Below are positions 1-5,510 of a stretch of 7,302 nt of DNA, in pieces. The DNA is from Candidatus Solincola jinzensis (GTDB lineage: Bacteria; Actinomycetota; Geothermincolia; Geothermincolales; RBG-13-55-18): the NCBI GenBank assembly GCA_015711875.1, contig JACVJG010000129.1, positions 1 through 7,302 on the forward strand, read 5' to 3'. The translations under genes were made by a program, and so were the position numbers. The notes beneath the pieces were generated by a model. It saw only the letters and a program-made list of their open reading frames with translations. It was not told the DNA's origin and searched no databases. Positions within the stretch are counted from its first letter, which is position 1; every line of letters starts with the position of its first letter.

Positions 1-901
1 CGCCCCAGAGTTTCACCCCGTCGCCGAAGTTGTTGGCGACGACACACCGGCGGATGGTCGTGTTGGCCGCCTTGGAGTCCAGGCCGTCGCCGCGGTTGTG
101 CTCGGCGCGCGTGCAGGCTATCTCGACGGGGCCGCTCGAGGGCTCGATACCGAAGCCGTCCGGCCGGTCGTATGGGCCGGGGCCGGGTCCTCCCCGGTAG
201 TAATGCCCGGAGTGGGAGAGCTCGCAGCCGCGCACCAGGACTTTCCTCCATCCGTGGGTGCCGGCGGGACCGCCCATGGAGCCGAAGCCGCAGTAGGTGA
301 TGCGGCAGTCCAGCACCTGCAGGTCGAAAACGTCGGCGAAGTCCATGCCCATCTCGTCTAGATGATGGATGAAGAGGTCCTCGAGGATAACGTGTTCCAC
401 GGGTCCTCCCGAACCGGCGATGCCGGTACGGAAGGGCGCTCCCTCGTCGCTGGTGATCTCGAGGTTTTCCAGGCGCACGTAAGCGGCGCCGGATAGGTCT
501 ACGGCGCAGGAGAGGTCTCCGCTTCCCGCCAGCACCGGCCTGCTGCCCGCCTCGCCCCGGATGGTGACCCAGGCACCGGAGGTGCCCGACGCCGGCTTCA
601 CGATGTCGTGATCATAGACGCTGAGGGAATATCTGCCATCGAGGATGACCAGGGTGTCTCCAGGCGAGAGAAGGCGAGACGCATAACCGGGACTGGCCCA
701 GGGGGCGTCCATGGTGCCGGGGTTGGCATTATCTCCCAGGGGAGAGACATAGTAGGTGGCCCCGGAGGCGGTTTGCCCGCTTTCCGCTCCCGTGCCATTT
801 CCCGAGCTCGCTCTCCCGGTGGGGCGGGCGGCACAACCGGGCGGCAGGAACATCATGGCCGCCAACAACACCGGGGGGAGAAAACGCCTCGGCCTCAACA
901 C
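1..901 (-). CDS. Exported right-handed parallel beta-helix protein (pectate lyase-like), C-terminus outside window
   Basis: The frame stays open from a GTG at 899-901 to the left edge, giving 300 codons with no stop. The GTG is chosen because AGGAGG sits 6 bases upstream and a TAA closes the frame just before it. Residues 1-22 form an export signal (Arg-Pro-Arg-Arg, then a Leu/Ala/Met core). Cys23 follows Leu-Pro-Pro-Gly, which is a poor lipobox, so lipoprotein anchoring is uncertain. A Gly/Ser/Ala/Thr linker runs to about residue 48. Residues 50-64 read YYVSPLGDNANPGT, and 82-91 DTLVILDGRY; this is the entry signature of DUF1565/pectate-lyase-like beta-helix proteins. Short coils follow, with Asn/Asp-Gly turns such as GDGLDSK (271-277) and NNFGDGVKLWG (290-300). 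This family includes PL9-type lyases and other polysaccharide-active enzymes. A role in breaking down or binding an external polysaccharide is inferred, and the substrate is unknown. The catalytic region may lie in the missing part. Confidence 0.85.
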   Translation of the reverse strand, partial: MLRPRRFLPPVLLAAMMFLPPGCAARPTGRASSGNGTGAESGQTASGATYYVSPLGDNANPGTMDAPWASPGYASRLLSPGDTLVILDGRYSLSVYDHDIVKPASGTSGAWVTIRGEAGSRPVLAGSGDLSCAVDLSGAAYVRLENLEITSDEGAPFRTGIAGSGGPVEHVILEDLFIHHLDEMGMDFADVFDLQVLDCRITYCGFGSMGGPAGTHGWRKVLVRGCELSHSGHYYRGGPGPGPYDRPDGFGIEPSSGPVEIACTRAEHNRGDGLDSKAANTTIRRCVVANNFGDGVKLWG

Positions 902-907
902 CTCACG

Positions 908-913
908 CCTCCT
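908..913 (-). promoter_or_regulatory. Ribosome binding site of the beta-helix gene
   Basis: On the minus strand this reads AGGAGG, followed by 6 bases (CGTGAG) and then the GTG at 899-901. It is the strongest such site in this stretch. It fixes the GTG as the start in preference to the tandem ATGs at 851-856, which lie inside the signal peptide core. Confidence 0.75.
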
Positions 914-919
914 GGACTT

Positions 920-1063
920 TTACGCCGGAAGATCTGACCATCTGTAATCAATATATGCACACCTGGCTGCCGTATCGCAACGAAGGGAGATCTTCTCCTC
1001 GATTTCGTCTATGCCCTTCGCTTCGGAGGCCAGACGTAGTACCATAGTCCCCAGATCGAACAT
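920..1063 (-). CDS. Possible 47-aa leader ORF upstream of the beta-helix gene
   Basis: An ATG at 1061-1063 opens a 47-codon frame ending in TAA at 920-922, just 18 bases before the GTG of the beta-helix gene. On the minus strand the ATG is preceded by AGGGGTGAT with a spacer of about 7 bases, a good match to the 16S rRNA tail. The peptide begins MFDLGTMVLRLASEAKG and looks able to form an amphipathic helix (charged IDEIEEK after a hydrophobic face). It ends with an Arg/Cys/Tyr-rich tail. I do not recognise the protein. The frame extends further upstream to a TTG at 1139-1141 (73 codons). That TTG coincides with a candidate -35 box and lacks a ribosome site, so the shorter start is preferred. 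It could be a coupled leader peptide, a small protein, or an accidental open frame in the 5' leader. Confidence 0.33.
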   Translation of the reverse strand: MFDLGTMVLRLASEAKGIDEIEEKISLRCDTAARCAYIDYRWSDLPA

Positions 1064-1111
1064 TTGGGAGATCACCCCTTTCCTTTTGTCGACTTTGCTT
1101 GGTTTGTCAGG

Positions 1112-1141
1112 ATGATAGGGTGGTTTCTCAATCTTTTTCAA
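1112..1141 (-). promoter_or_regulatory. Candidate sigma-70-type promoter for the beta-helix gene
   Basis: On the minus strand TTGAAA (plus 1136-1141) is followed after 18 bases by TATCAT (plus 1112-1117). Both are close to the TTGACA/TATAAT consensus. The surrounding 60 bases (1081-1140) are only 40% G+C, well below the rest of the window. Transcription would begin near 1105, leaving about 40 bases before the 47-codon leader ORF and about 200 bases before the beta-helix start. The call rests on sequence match alone. Confidence 0.4.
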
Positions 1142-1439
1142 CCCGAAAAGCGCCTACTGAAACGTTACAGCATCAGGGCTTGAGGAGGGCTTGGGAGGCG
1201 GGCTGAGAAAGGTCGGAGCCTCTATACATGTGCCGGGAGGGCGGAAAACATGGATAATCGGCGGGTATCGCCATCTTCCGCGCCCCCTGCTTAAAAGCGG
1301 CGCCTGCATGCCTGGAAGGCGGGGGAGCTTGCTGGGGGAAGCCCCGCCTCGCGGCCTCGGGGGTCACCGGTGCATGGCGAATACCGGGCCGTGCCGGCCA
1401 CCGGGCTCATGACGGGGCCGCCCCGCCTTGCCGGCGATA
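1142..1439. other. Spacer between the methyltransferase and the beta-helix promoter, no convincing gene
   Basis: About 300 bases downstream of the minus-strand methyltransferase. Open frames here are short and show no family motif. There is a 5-bp GC hairpin at 1413-1425 (CGGGG/CCCCG) without a T-run, so no confident terminator. A possible mini-ORF (ATG 1250-1252, 14 codons to TAA at 1292-1294) follows a GGGAGG motif; it is part of a degenerate repeat shared with the spacer before the kinase. Confidence 0.5.
1234..1258 (+). repeat. Degenerate repeat copy 1
   Basis: This stretch reads cgggagg, g, cggaa, aa, catggat, a, at. It matches 2629-2650 in the same order and orientation, with one substitution and three inserted bases. 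Both copies place a purine-rich GGGAGG motif ahead of ATGGAT. It may be a remnant of a duplicated segment or a shared translation-start context. Two short copies cannot distinguish these. Confidence 0.35.
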
Positions 1440-2246
1440 TCAGGGCTTGCGCGCCAGGGCAGTGAGGGAGCTTCCCAGCGGCAGGCCCCTACTCGCGGCC
1501 GCGCGGGCCTCCAGAGCGAGCAGAGCGGTCAGGGCACGGTTCATGGGAGCCGGAGGCATCCAGAGATCGGAGGAGCGGAGGAAAGCGGGAGTAACGGGGC
1601 CGGGAGGAGAGGAAGAGGCGCGACGCGACGGGGAGCGCCGGTCCCGCATCGCCTGCCTGCTCGCGAGGCGGACAATGGCGATGGCAGGGAGGAGCGCGAA
1701 GACGAAATACGTCACATTCACCGGGGTGAGCCCGGCCCCGGCGAGCATTTCCCGCACCTGGCCGGCACGGTAACGTCTTGCCCCCTCCACCGCCTCGTCG
1801 TGGCTGCCGCGGAGGATGGGGAGGGCGGGAAGGTTGAGCAGCAGCCATCCTCCAGGGGCGAGGACCCTGGCCATCTCCCGCAGGGCGGCCTGGTCGTCGC
1901 CTACCGCGCGGTGGTAGATGACGTTGAGGGAAAGCACGAGGTCGAACGAGCCGCCGGGAAAGGGAAGGCTCTCAACCCCGCAGCATAGCAGTTCCCCCAG
2001 CCCCCGCTCGCGGCAGAAGTTCAGGGCCTCCTCGCTTATATCCGCAGCGACAAGATAGCGGGGTCGGTAACGCTCGCGCAGCCAGCACGTGAACCCTCCC
2101 GTACCGCATCCCGCGTCCAGCACCCGGCCTCTGGCCGCGCTAGGGCAGTAGCGGTCGAGGAGGGACGAGTAGAGGTGGCGGTGACCAAGGTACCACCAGT
2201 GCCGGTCCTCCACCTCGCGCTGGCGAACGTATTCCTCCGCTTTCAT
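1440..2246 (-). CDS. Class I SAM-dependent methyltransferase
   Basis: A 268-residue cytoplasmic enzyme expected to transfer a methyl group from S-adenosylmethionine; the acceptor is unknown. The Rossmann-fold signatures are clear. Motif I is VLDAGCGTGG (42-51). The acidic strand-2 end is AADIS (68-71), with Asp69 likely contacting the SAM ribose. Motif IV is FDLVLSLNVIYH (101-112), and LAPGGWLLLNLPA (129-141) follows. This is the Methyltransf_11/25 pattern. An N-terminal RHWWYLGHR segment (15-23) and the ending PLGSSLTALARKP (256-268) are typical of a subgroup often found beside sugar-transfer or envelope genes (from memory). Residues 178-194 are strongly hydrophobic (YFVFALLPAIAIVRL) and may touch membrane or bind a lipid-linked acceptor. 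A basic Ser/Pro-rich linker (201-219) follows. The ATG is the natural N-terminus, but its ribosome site (GATGGGAC) is weak. Transcription runs away from the kinase operon, so the gene is probably monocistronic. Confidence 0.87.
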   Translation of the reverse strand: MKAEEYVRQREVEDRHWWYLGHRHLYSSLLDRYCPSAARGRVLDAGCGTGGFTCWLRERYRPRYLVAADISEEALNFCRERGLGELLCCGVESLPFPGGSFDLVLSLNVIYHRAVGDDQAALREMARVLAPGGWLLLNLPALPILRGSHDEAVEGARRYRAGQVREMLAGAGLTPVNVTYFVFALLPAIAIVRLASRQAMRDRRSPSRRASSSPPGPVTPAFLRSSDLWMPPAPMNRALTALLALEARAAASRGLPLGSSLTALARKP

Positions 2247-2426
2247 GTCCCATCAACGAGAATCGCCGTCATGGTTTGCTCGTGCATCAGCGCATGGATA
2301 TATGAGTGGCCGTAAAACGCGCTTGCATGCAGGCGACCTTCAACGGCTCCATGCGCGGAAAAAATGTGGCATCTAGGGGTCCGAGCAGGAGTCGCGCCAC
2401 TTCTTCATCCCCCGAGCTTCTGCAGA

Positions 2427-2450
2427 GGCGAAGGCGCGTACGCCTTCGTC
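2427..2450. repeat. Inverted repeat (hairpin) in the divergent spacer
   Basis: The arms CGAAGGCG and CGCCTTCG pair perfectly around a CGTA loop. One G-T and one G-C pair extend the stem to 10 bp. No T-run follows on either strand, so it does not look like an intrinsic terminator. It could be a protein-binding site or a structured leader element for either divergent gene. Confidence 0.4.
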
Positions 2451-2628
2451 CGCCCTCTCGAGCCGTATTCGCGCCCGCCCTTCCAGGCAAGGGTTCGCTC
2501 CTTTTCGGGAAAAACACCGCTTTTATTTCCATGCCACCATGATAAGGAAGCGGAGGTCGCAGAGAAAGGTATGGTGCAGTGGACGTGCGGTACGCTAGGA
2601 TATATGGCGGCTATGGCGGCCCCCGGAA

Positions 2629-2650
2629 CGGGAGGCGGAACATGGATTAT
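2629..2650 (+). repeat. Degenerate repeat copy 2
   Basis: This copy reads cgggagg, cggaa, catggat, t, at, and matches 1234-1258 with one substitution and three missing bases. It forms the ribosome-site-like lead-in to a 20-codon mini-ORF at 2642-2704. The two copies lie on opposite sides of the methyltransferase gene in the same orientation. Confidence 0.35.
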
Positions 2651-2704
2651 GACCGCTACGGGCGCTCGGCGCGCGGGAAAACCTGCCTATGGCACGGCGA
2701 TTGA
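2642..2704 (+). CDS. Possible 20-codon leader peptide upstream of the kinase
   Basis: An ATG at 2642-2644 preceded by GGGAGG with a 6-base spacer (CGGAAC) opens 20 codons ending in TGA at 2702-2704. The peptide begins MDYDRYGRSARGK. The stop lies within a few bases of a small AGGTA/TACCT inverted repeat (2704-2718) and about 90 bases before the kinase start. This arrangement could suit a regulatory leader. There is no run of a single amino acid codon to suggest classical attenuation. It may equally be chance. Confidence 0.17.
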   Translation: MDYDRYGRSARGKTCLWHGD

Positions 2705-2782
2705 GGTAATGAATACCTACGTGCGATGACGGACCCGGGCGGAACAAGGTTTAGGCGCCTTGGCGGGGACCGTCATAAGACA

Positions 2783-2790
2783 AAGGAGGT
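2783..2790 (+). promoter_or_regulatory. Ribosome binding site of the kinase gene
   Basis: AAGGAGGT is an almost complete match to the anti-Shine-Dalgarno sequence and lies 6 bases before the GTG at 2797-2799. It supports that start over the ATG at 2833-2835. The ATG has a looser GAGGAGG about 11 bases upstream and would give the family's usual compact N-terminus. Confidence 0.7.
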
Positions 2791-2796
2791 GCGGGG

Positions 2797-4338
2797 GTGC
2801 CCGTGAGGGCGACAGAGGAGGGCTTTAAGGGTATGGGCTACCTGCTCGGGTACGACGTGGGAAGTTCTTCCATAAAGGCTTCCCTGCTGGACGCCGATAC
2901 GGGGAGGTTGGTCGCTGCCGCAAGCTCCCCGAGCGAAGAGCTGCCAATCTCCGCGCCGCGCCCCGGCTGGGCGGAACAACATCCGGACATCTGGTGGAAA
3001 CATCTGGTGCTGGCCACCGGCATGCTGGGCCGAGAAAAAGGGGTGGACCTGCGGGAGGTGCTGGCCATCGGCATCTCCTACCAGATGCACGGGCTGGTGG
3101 TGGTGGGCAGGGATATGAGGCCCCTGCGGCCCTCCATTATCTGGTGCGATTCGCGCGCCGTGAGCATTGGCGAGCGGGCTTTCGAGGAGCTAGGCAGGGA
3201 GAGGTGCCTGGGCTGTATCTTGAACTCCCCCGGCAATTTCACCGCCTCCAGGCTGGCCTGGATGCGCGAGAACGAGCCGGAGCTTTACCGGCGCGTGCAC
3301 AAGGCGATGCTCCCCGGGGACTATCTCGCCCTGCGCATGACGGGGGAAGCTGCGACCACGCCATCGGGGCTTTCGGAGATGATGCTCTGGGATTTCTCCG
3401 CCCAGAAGCCGGCGGAGATGGTTATGGAATATTATGGAATATCACCCGATATTCTGCCCGAGGTCAGACCTACCTTTTCTATCCAGGGGGAGCTGACAGA
3501 CCGTGCCGCAAGGGAGCTGGGGCTGCGGCCGGGAACGCCCGTATCCTATCGCGCGGGAGACCAGCCCAACAACGCCTTCGCGCTAAAGGTGCTGGAGCCG
3601 GGCGAGGCGGCCTCCACCGCTGGCACTTCGGGGGTGGTCTACGGGGTGTCCTCGCGGCCGCGCAGCGACCCCCTTTCTCGCGTCAATGTCTTCGTGCACG
3701 TCAATCACCGTTCTGATCACCCCAGCTATGGTTTGCTCATGTGCGTCAACGGAGCCGGCATCACCTACCGCTGGCTAAGGGACCTTCTGGGGGGAAAGGA
3801 CGCGGGGTGGGATTACCCGCGCATGAACGAGGAAGCGGCGTCGGCGCCCCCGGGTGCCGCAGGTCTGCTGGCGTTTCCCTACGGCAACGGGTCGGAGAGG
3901 ACGCTCGGTAACCGCAACCCCGCCGCCTCGCTGCATGGCCTGGACTACAATCTGCACCGCCGGACGCATCTCCTGCGCGCGGCGCATGAGGGCGTGGCGT
4001 TCGCGCTCAACCTGGGTCTGGGGATAATGCGCGACATGGGGGCGGGATCGGACAGCATACGCGCTGGAAAGGCCAACATGTTCCTCAGTCCCCTCTTCCG
4101 CGAGGTGTTCGCTGCGGTAACGGGGGCGACGCTGGAGATCTATGACAGCGACGGCGCCCAGGGCGCGGCGCGGGGGGCGGGCCTGGGCGCGGGGGTTTAC
4201 GGGGACTTCGAGGACGCCTTCAGGGGCCTGGCCATGGAGGCGGTGGTGGAGCCGGACGAGCGCCTGGCGGAGGTATATCGAGAGGTCTACGTGCGCTGGA
4301 GAGAGGTCCTGGAGCGCTCGGTATCTGGCGCAGGGTAG
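2797..4338 (+). CDS. xylB: Xylulokinase-type FGGY sugar kinase
   Basis: A 513-residue cytoplasmic kinase that probably phosphorylates D-xylulose with ATP to xylulose 5-phosphate. Both FGGY domains are complete and the length is normal (about 490-520). Seen in order: GYDVGSSSIKA (18-28), the first phosphate loop; SYQMHGL (94-100), matching the xylulokinase substrate loop; IIWCDSR (114-120); LNSPGNFTASRLAW (142-155); AGDQPNNA (253-260), with Asp255 the expected catalytic base; AGTSGVVYG (275-283); and a C-terminal nucleotide-binding loop RAGKANMFLSPLF (422-434). That loop differs from the GGGAxSPxW of the E. coli type, and the motif set matches the xylulokinase form I recall from Bacteroidota. 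The GTG start follows AAGGAGGT. An ATG at 2833 removes 12 residues and is possible. The isomerase begins 35 bases downstream, which implies one transcript and supports a pentose substrate. L-ribulose or a similar ketose cannot be excluded. Confidence 0.92.
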   Translation: MPVRATEEGFKGMGYLLGYDVGSSSIKASLLDADTGRLVAAASSPSEELPISAPRPGWAEQHPDIWWKHLVLATGMLGREKGVDLREVLAIGISYQMHGLVVVGRDMRPLRPSIIWCDSRAVSIGERAFEELGRERCLGCILNSPGNFTASRLAWMRENEPELYRRVHKAMLPGDYLALRMTGEAATTPSGLSEMMLWDFSAQKPAEMVMEYYGISPDILPEVRPTFSIQGELTDRAARELGLRPGTPVSYRAGDQPNNAFALKVLEPGEAASTAGTSGVVYGVSSRPRSDPLSRVNVFVHVNHRSDHPSYGLLMCVNGAGITYRWLRDLLGGKDAGWDYPRMNEEAASAPPGAAGLLAFPYGNGSERTLGNRNPAASLHGLDYNLHRRTHLLRAAHEGVAFALNLGLGIMRDMGAGSDSIRAGKANMFLSPLFREVFAAVTGATLEIYDSDGAQGAARGAGLGAGVYGDFEDAFRGLAMEAVVEPDERLAEVYREVYVRWREVLERSVSGAG

Positions 4339-4360
4339 GCGAAAGGCATGAATGGGTCGA

Positions 4361-4368
4361 GGAGGGTG
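4361..4368 (+). promoter_or_regulatory. Ribosome binding site of the isomerase gene
   Basis: GGAGGGTG lies 5 bases before the ATG at 4374-4376, within the 35-base gap after the kinase stop. This separate, fairly strong site allows independent initiation on a shared transcript. It supports this ATG over the in-gap ATG at 4348, which is in another frame. Confidence 0.6.
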
Positions 4369-4373
4369 CGAGG

Positions 4374-5510
4374 ATGCGAGGAAAAACGTCGTATCACAGC
4401 GTCTGCCGCTGGACTTTTCATTCCGGCAAGGGCGGTTTCGTCCCGCCCGACGCCATACCGGAGTGGGGCGCCGGGAAGCTGGACACCCTGGGATGCGTGG
4501 AGCTGGTGGCGAGAGAGATCAAGCCACGCCTCCCGGACCATGTAAGCCTGGGCATGGAGTTCCACTATGACTACGAGGTCGACGAGGGCAACGCGGGGGA
4601 GGTGGCTGACGCGCTGGTCGCTCACGGCATCCACCTCGCCCTCTTCACCCCGGGAGCCCATCGCCATTTCGCCTACGGGGGAATCGCCTCCCTGGACGCG
4701 GAGGAGAGGAAGGCGGCGCGGGAGTTCGGCGAGCGCGCCCTGGAGCTGGCCTATGGCCCCCTGCGCAGGGCCTGGCACCCGGACCCGGCGCTGGCGCCCT
4801 CCTTCGTTCTCTGGAACGGTTCCTGGGGGTATGATCTCGCCAGCGTGGCGGTGGCGGACATGTACCGCCACCTCAAGGATGGCGTGGCGGCGCTGTGCCG
4901 GCGAGAGGAGAAGCTGGGGAGCGGGTTGTTCGTGGCCATCGAGCCCAAGCCCAATGAGGGTCACCCCGCCATGCTCCTGCCCACCGTGGCCAGCGCCATC
5001 CTCTTCTGGAAGAAGCTGGGAGAAGAATATGGCCTCGACCTCGCCAGAAAAGGGATCAACAAGGAATTCGGGCACTCGGAGATGGTGGGCCTCGACCTCG
5101 TGTACGACACCGCGGAGGAGATCGACAACGGCATGCTGGTGCACATGCACGTCAACGGCCAGGGTTACAACGACGGCGTCATCCTGGGGGGGCCGGGAAA
5201 GTTCGACATCGACCATGGGGCGCGCGTGAACGGCATGAACATCGCCGTGGCGGGACTGGCCCGGCGCTCCGGCTACGCCCGCTGGAAGGGACACGACATG
5301 CAGCCGCGGCCTTACGACAGGCGGGAGCAGGCCCTGGACCGCGTGCTGCGCTCCATCATCTCATGGGAGGCCTGCGAGATGGCGGCGGAGGAGATGGATT
5401 ACGCGTTGCTGGCGCAATACCTCTCCAGGCGGGAGACGGCCAGGGCCGAGGACCTGGTGCGCGAGGCGGTCAACTCCGCCTGGAATCACTTCAAGCGCAT
5501 GTACGCGTGA
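4374..5510 (+). CDS. xylA: Divergent xylose isomerase-like TIM-barrel sugar isomerase
   Basis: A 378-residue cytoplasmic enzyme expected to interconvert an aldose and ketose, most likely D-xylose and D-xylulose, feeding the adjacent kinase. The length fits the short (Streptomyces-type) xylose isomerase class (about 385-390). Aligned by eye to that class: RWTFHSGKGGF (12-22) for the LWTVGWQ region; EFHYDYE (62-68), with His64 at the catalytic His54 position; LWNGSWG (146-152) for LWGGREG; IEPKPNE (189-195), with Glu190 and Lys192 for E181 and K183; GINKEFGHSEM (227-237), with Glu231 and His234 for E217 and H220; KFDID (276-280), with Asp278 and Asp280 for D255 and D257; and HDMQP (307-311), with Asp308 for D287. 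At the D245 position (HIDLNGQ) this protein has HMHVNGQ, so His259 replaces a metal-ligand Asp. The D57 position appears to be Tyr67. The fold call is strong, but the exact sugar is inferred from context. Confidence 0.85.
   Translation: MRGKTSYHSVCRWTFHSGKGGFVPPDAIPEWGAGKLDTLGCVELVAREIKPRLPDHVSLGMEFHYDYEVDEGNAGEVADALVAHGIHLALFTPGAHRHFAYGGIASLDAEERKAAREFGERALELAYGPLRRAWHPDPALAPSFVLWNGSWGYDLASVAVADMYRHLKDGVAALCRREEKLGSGLFVAIEPKPNEGHPAMLLPTVASAILFWKKLGEEYGLDLARKGINKEFGHSEMVGLDLVYDTAEEIDNGMLVHMHVNGQGYNDGVILGGPGKFDIDHGARVNGMNIAVAGLARRSGYARWKGHDMQPRPYDRREQALDRVLRSIISWEACEMAAEEMDYALLAQYLSRRETARAEDLVREAVNSAWNHFKRMYA

Larger units (their letters stand above)
2247..2796. other. Long divergent spacer upstream of the kinase operon
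   Basis: About 550 bases between divergently transcribed genes, so it should hold both promoters. I see no match good enough to call one. It contains an inverted repeat at 2427-2450, a small inverted repeat AGGTA/TACCT at 2704-2718, a degenerate repeat at 2629-2650 and a 20-codon mini-ORF at 2642-2704. Longer open frames are present, for example 2364-2729, but they lack family motifs and use mixed third-position bases unlike the real genes. No riboswitch fold or tRNA was recognised. Confidence 0.5.

Noticed and set aside
920..1141. 73-codon minus-strand frame starting at TTG 1139-1141
   Set aside because: The TTG is part of the TTGAAA promoter box, has no ribosome site, and the first codons lie over the candidate -10 box. 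The ATG at 1061-1063 is the better start.
1413..1425. GC hairpin CGGGG-CCG-CCCCG past the methyltransferase stop as a terminator
   Set aside because: The stem is only 5 bp and no T-run follows on the minus strand; such hairpins are common by chance in GC-rich DNA.
2490..2500. GGGTTCGCTCC resembling a tRNA T-arm loop
   Set aside because: There is no pairing acceptor stem, anticodon arm or CCA context around it.
2364..2729. 121-codon plus-strand frame in the divergent spacer
   Set aside because: It is Pro/Arg/Gly-rich as expected of random GC-rich DNA, shows no domain signature and runs through the inverted repeat and mini-ORF.
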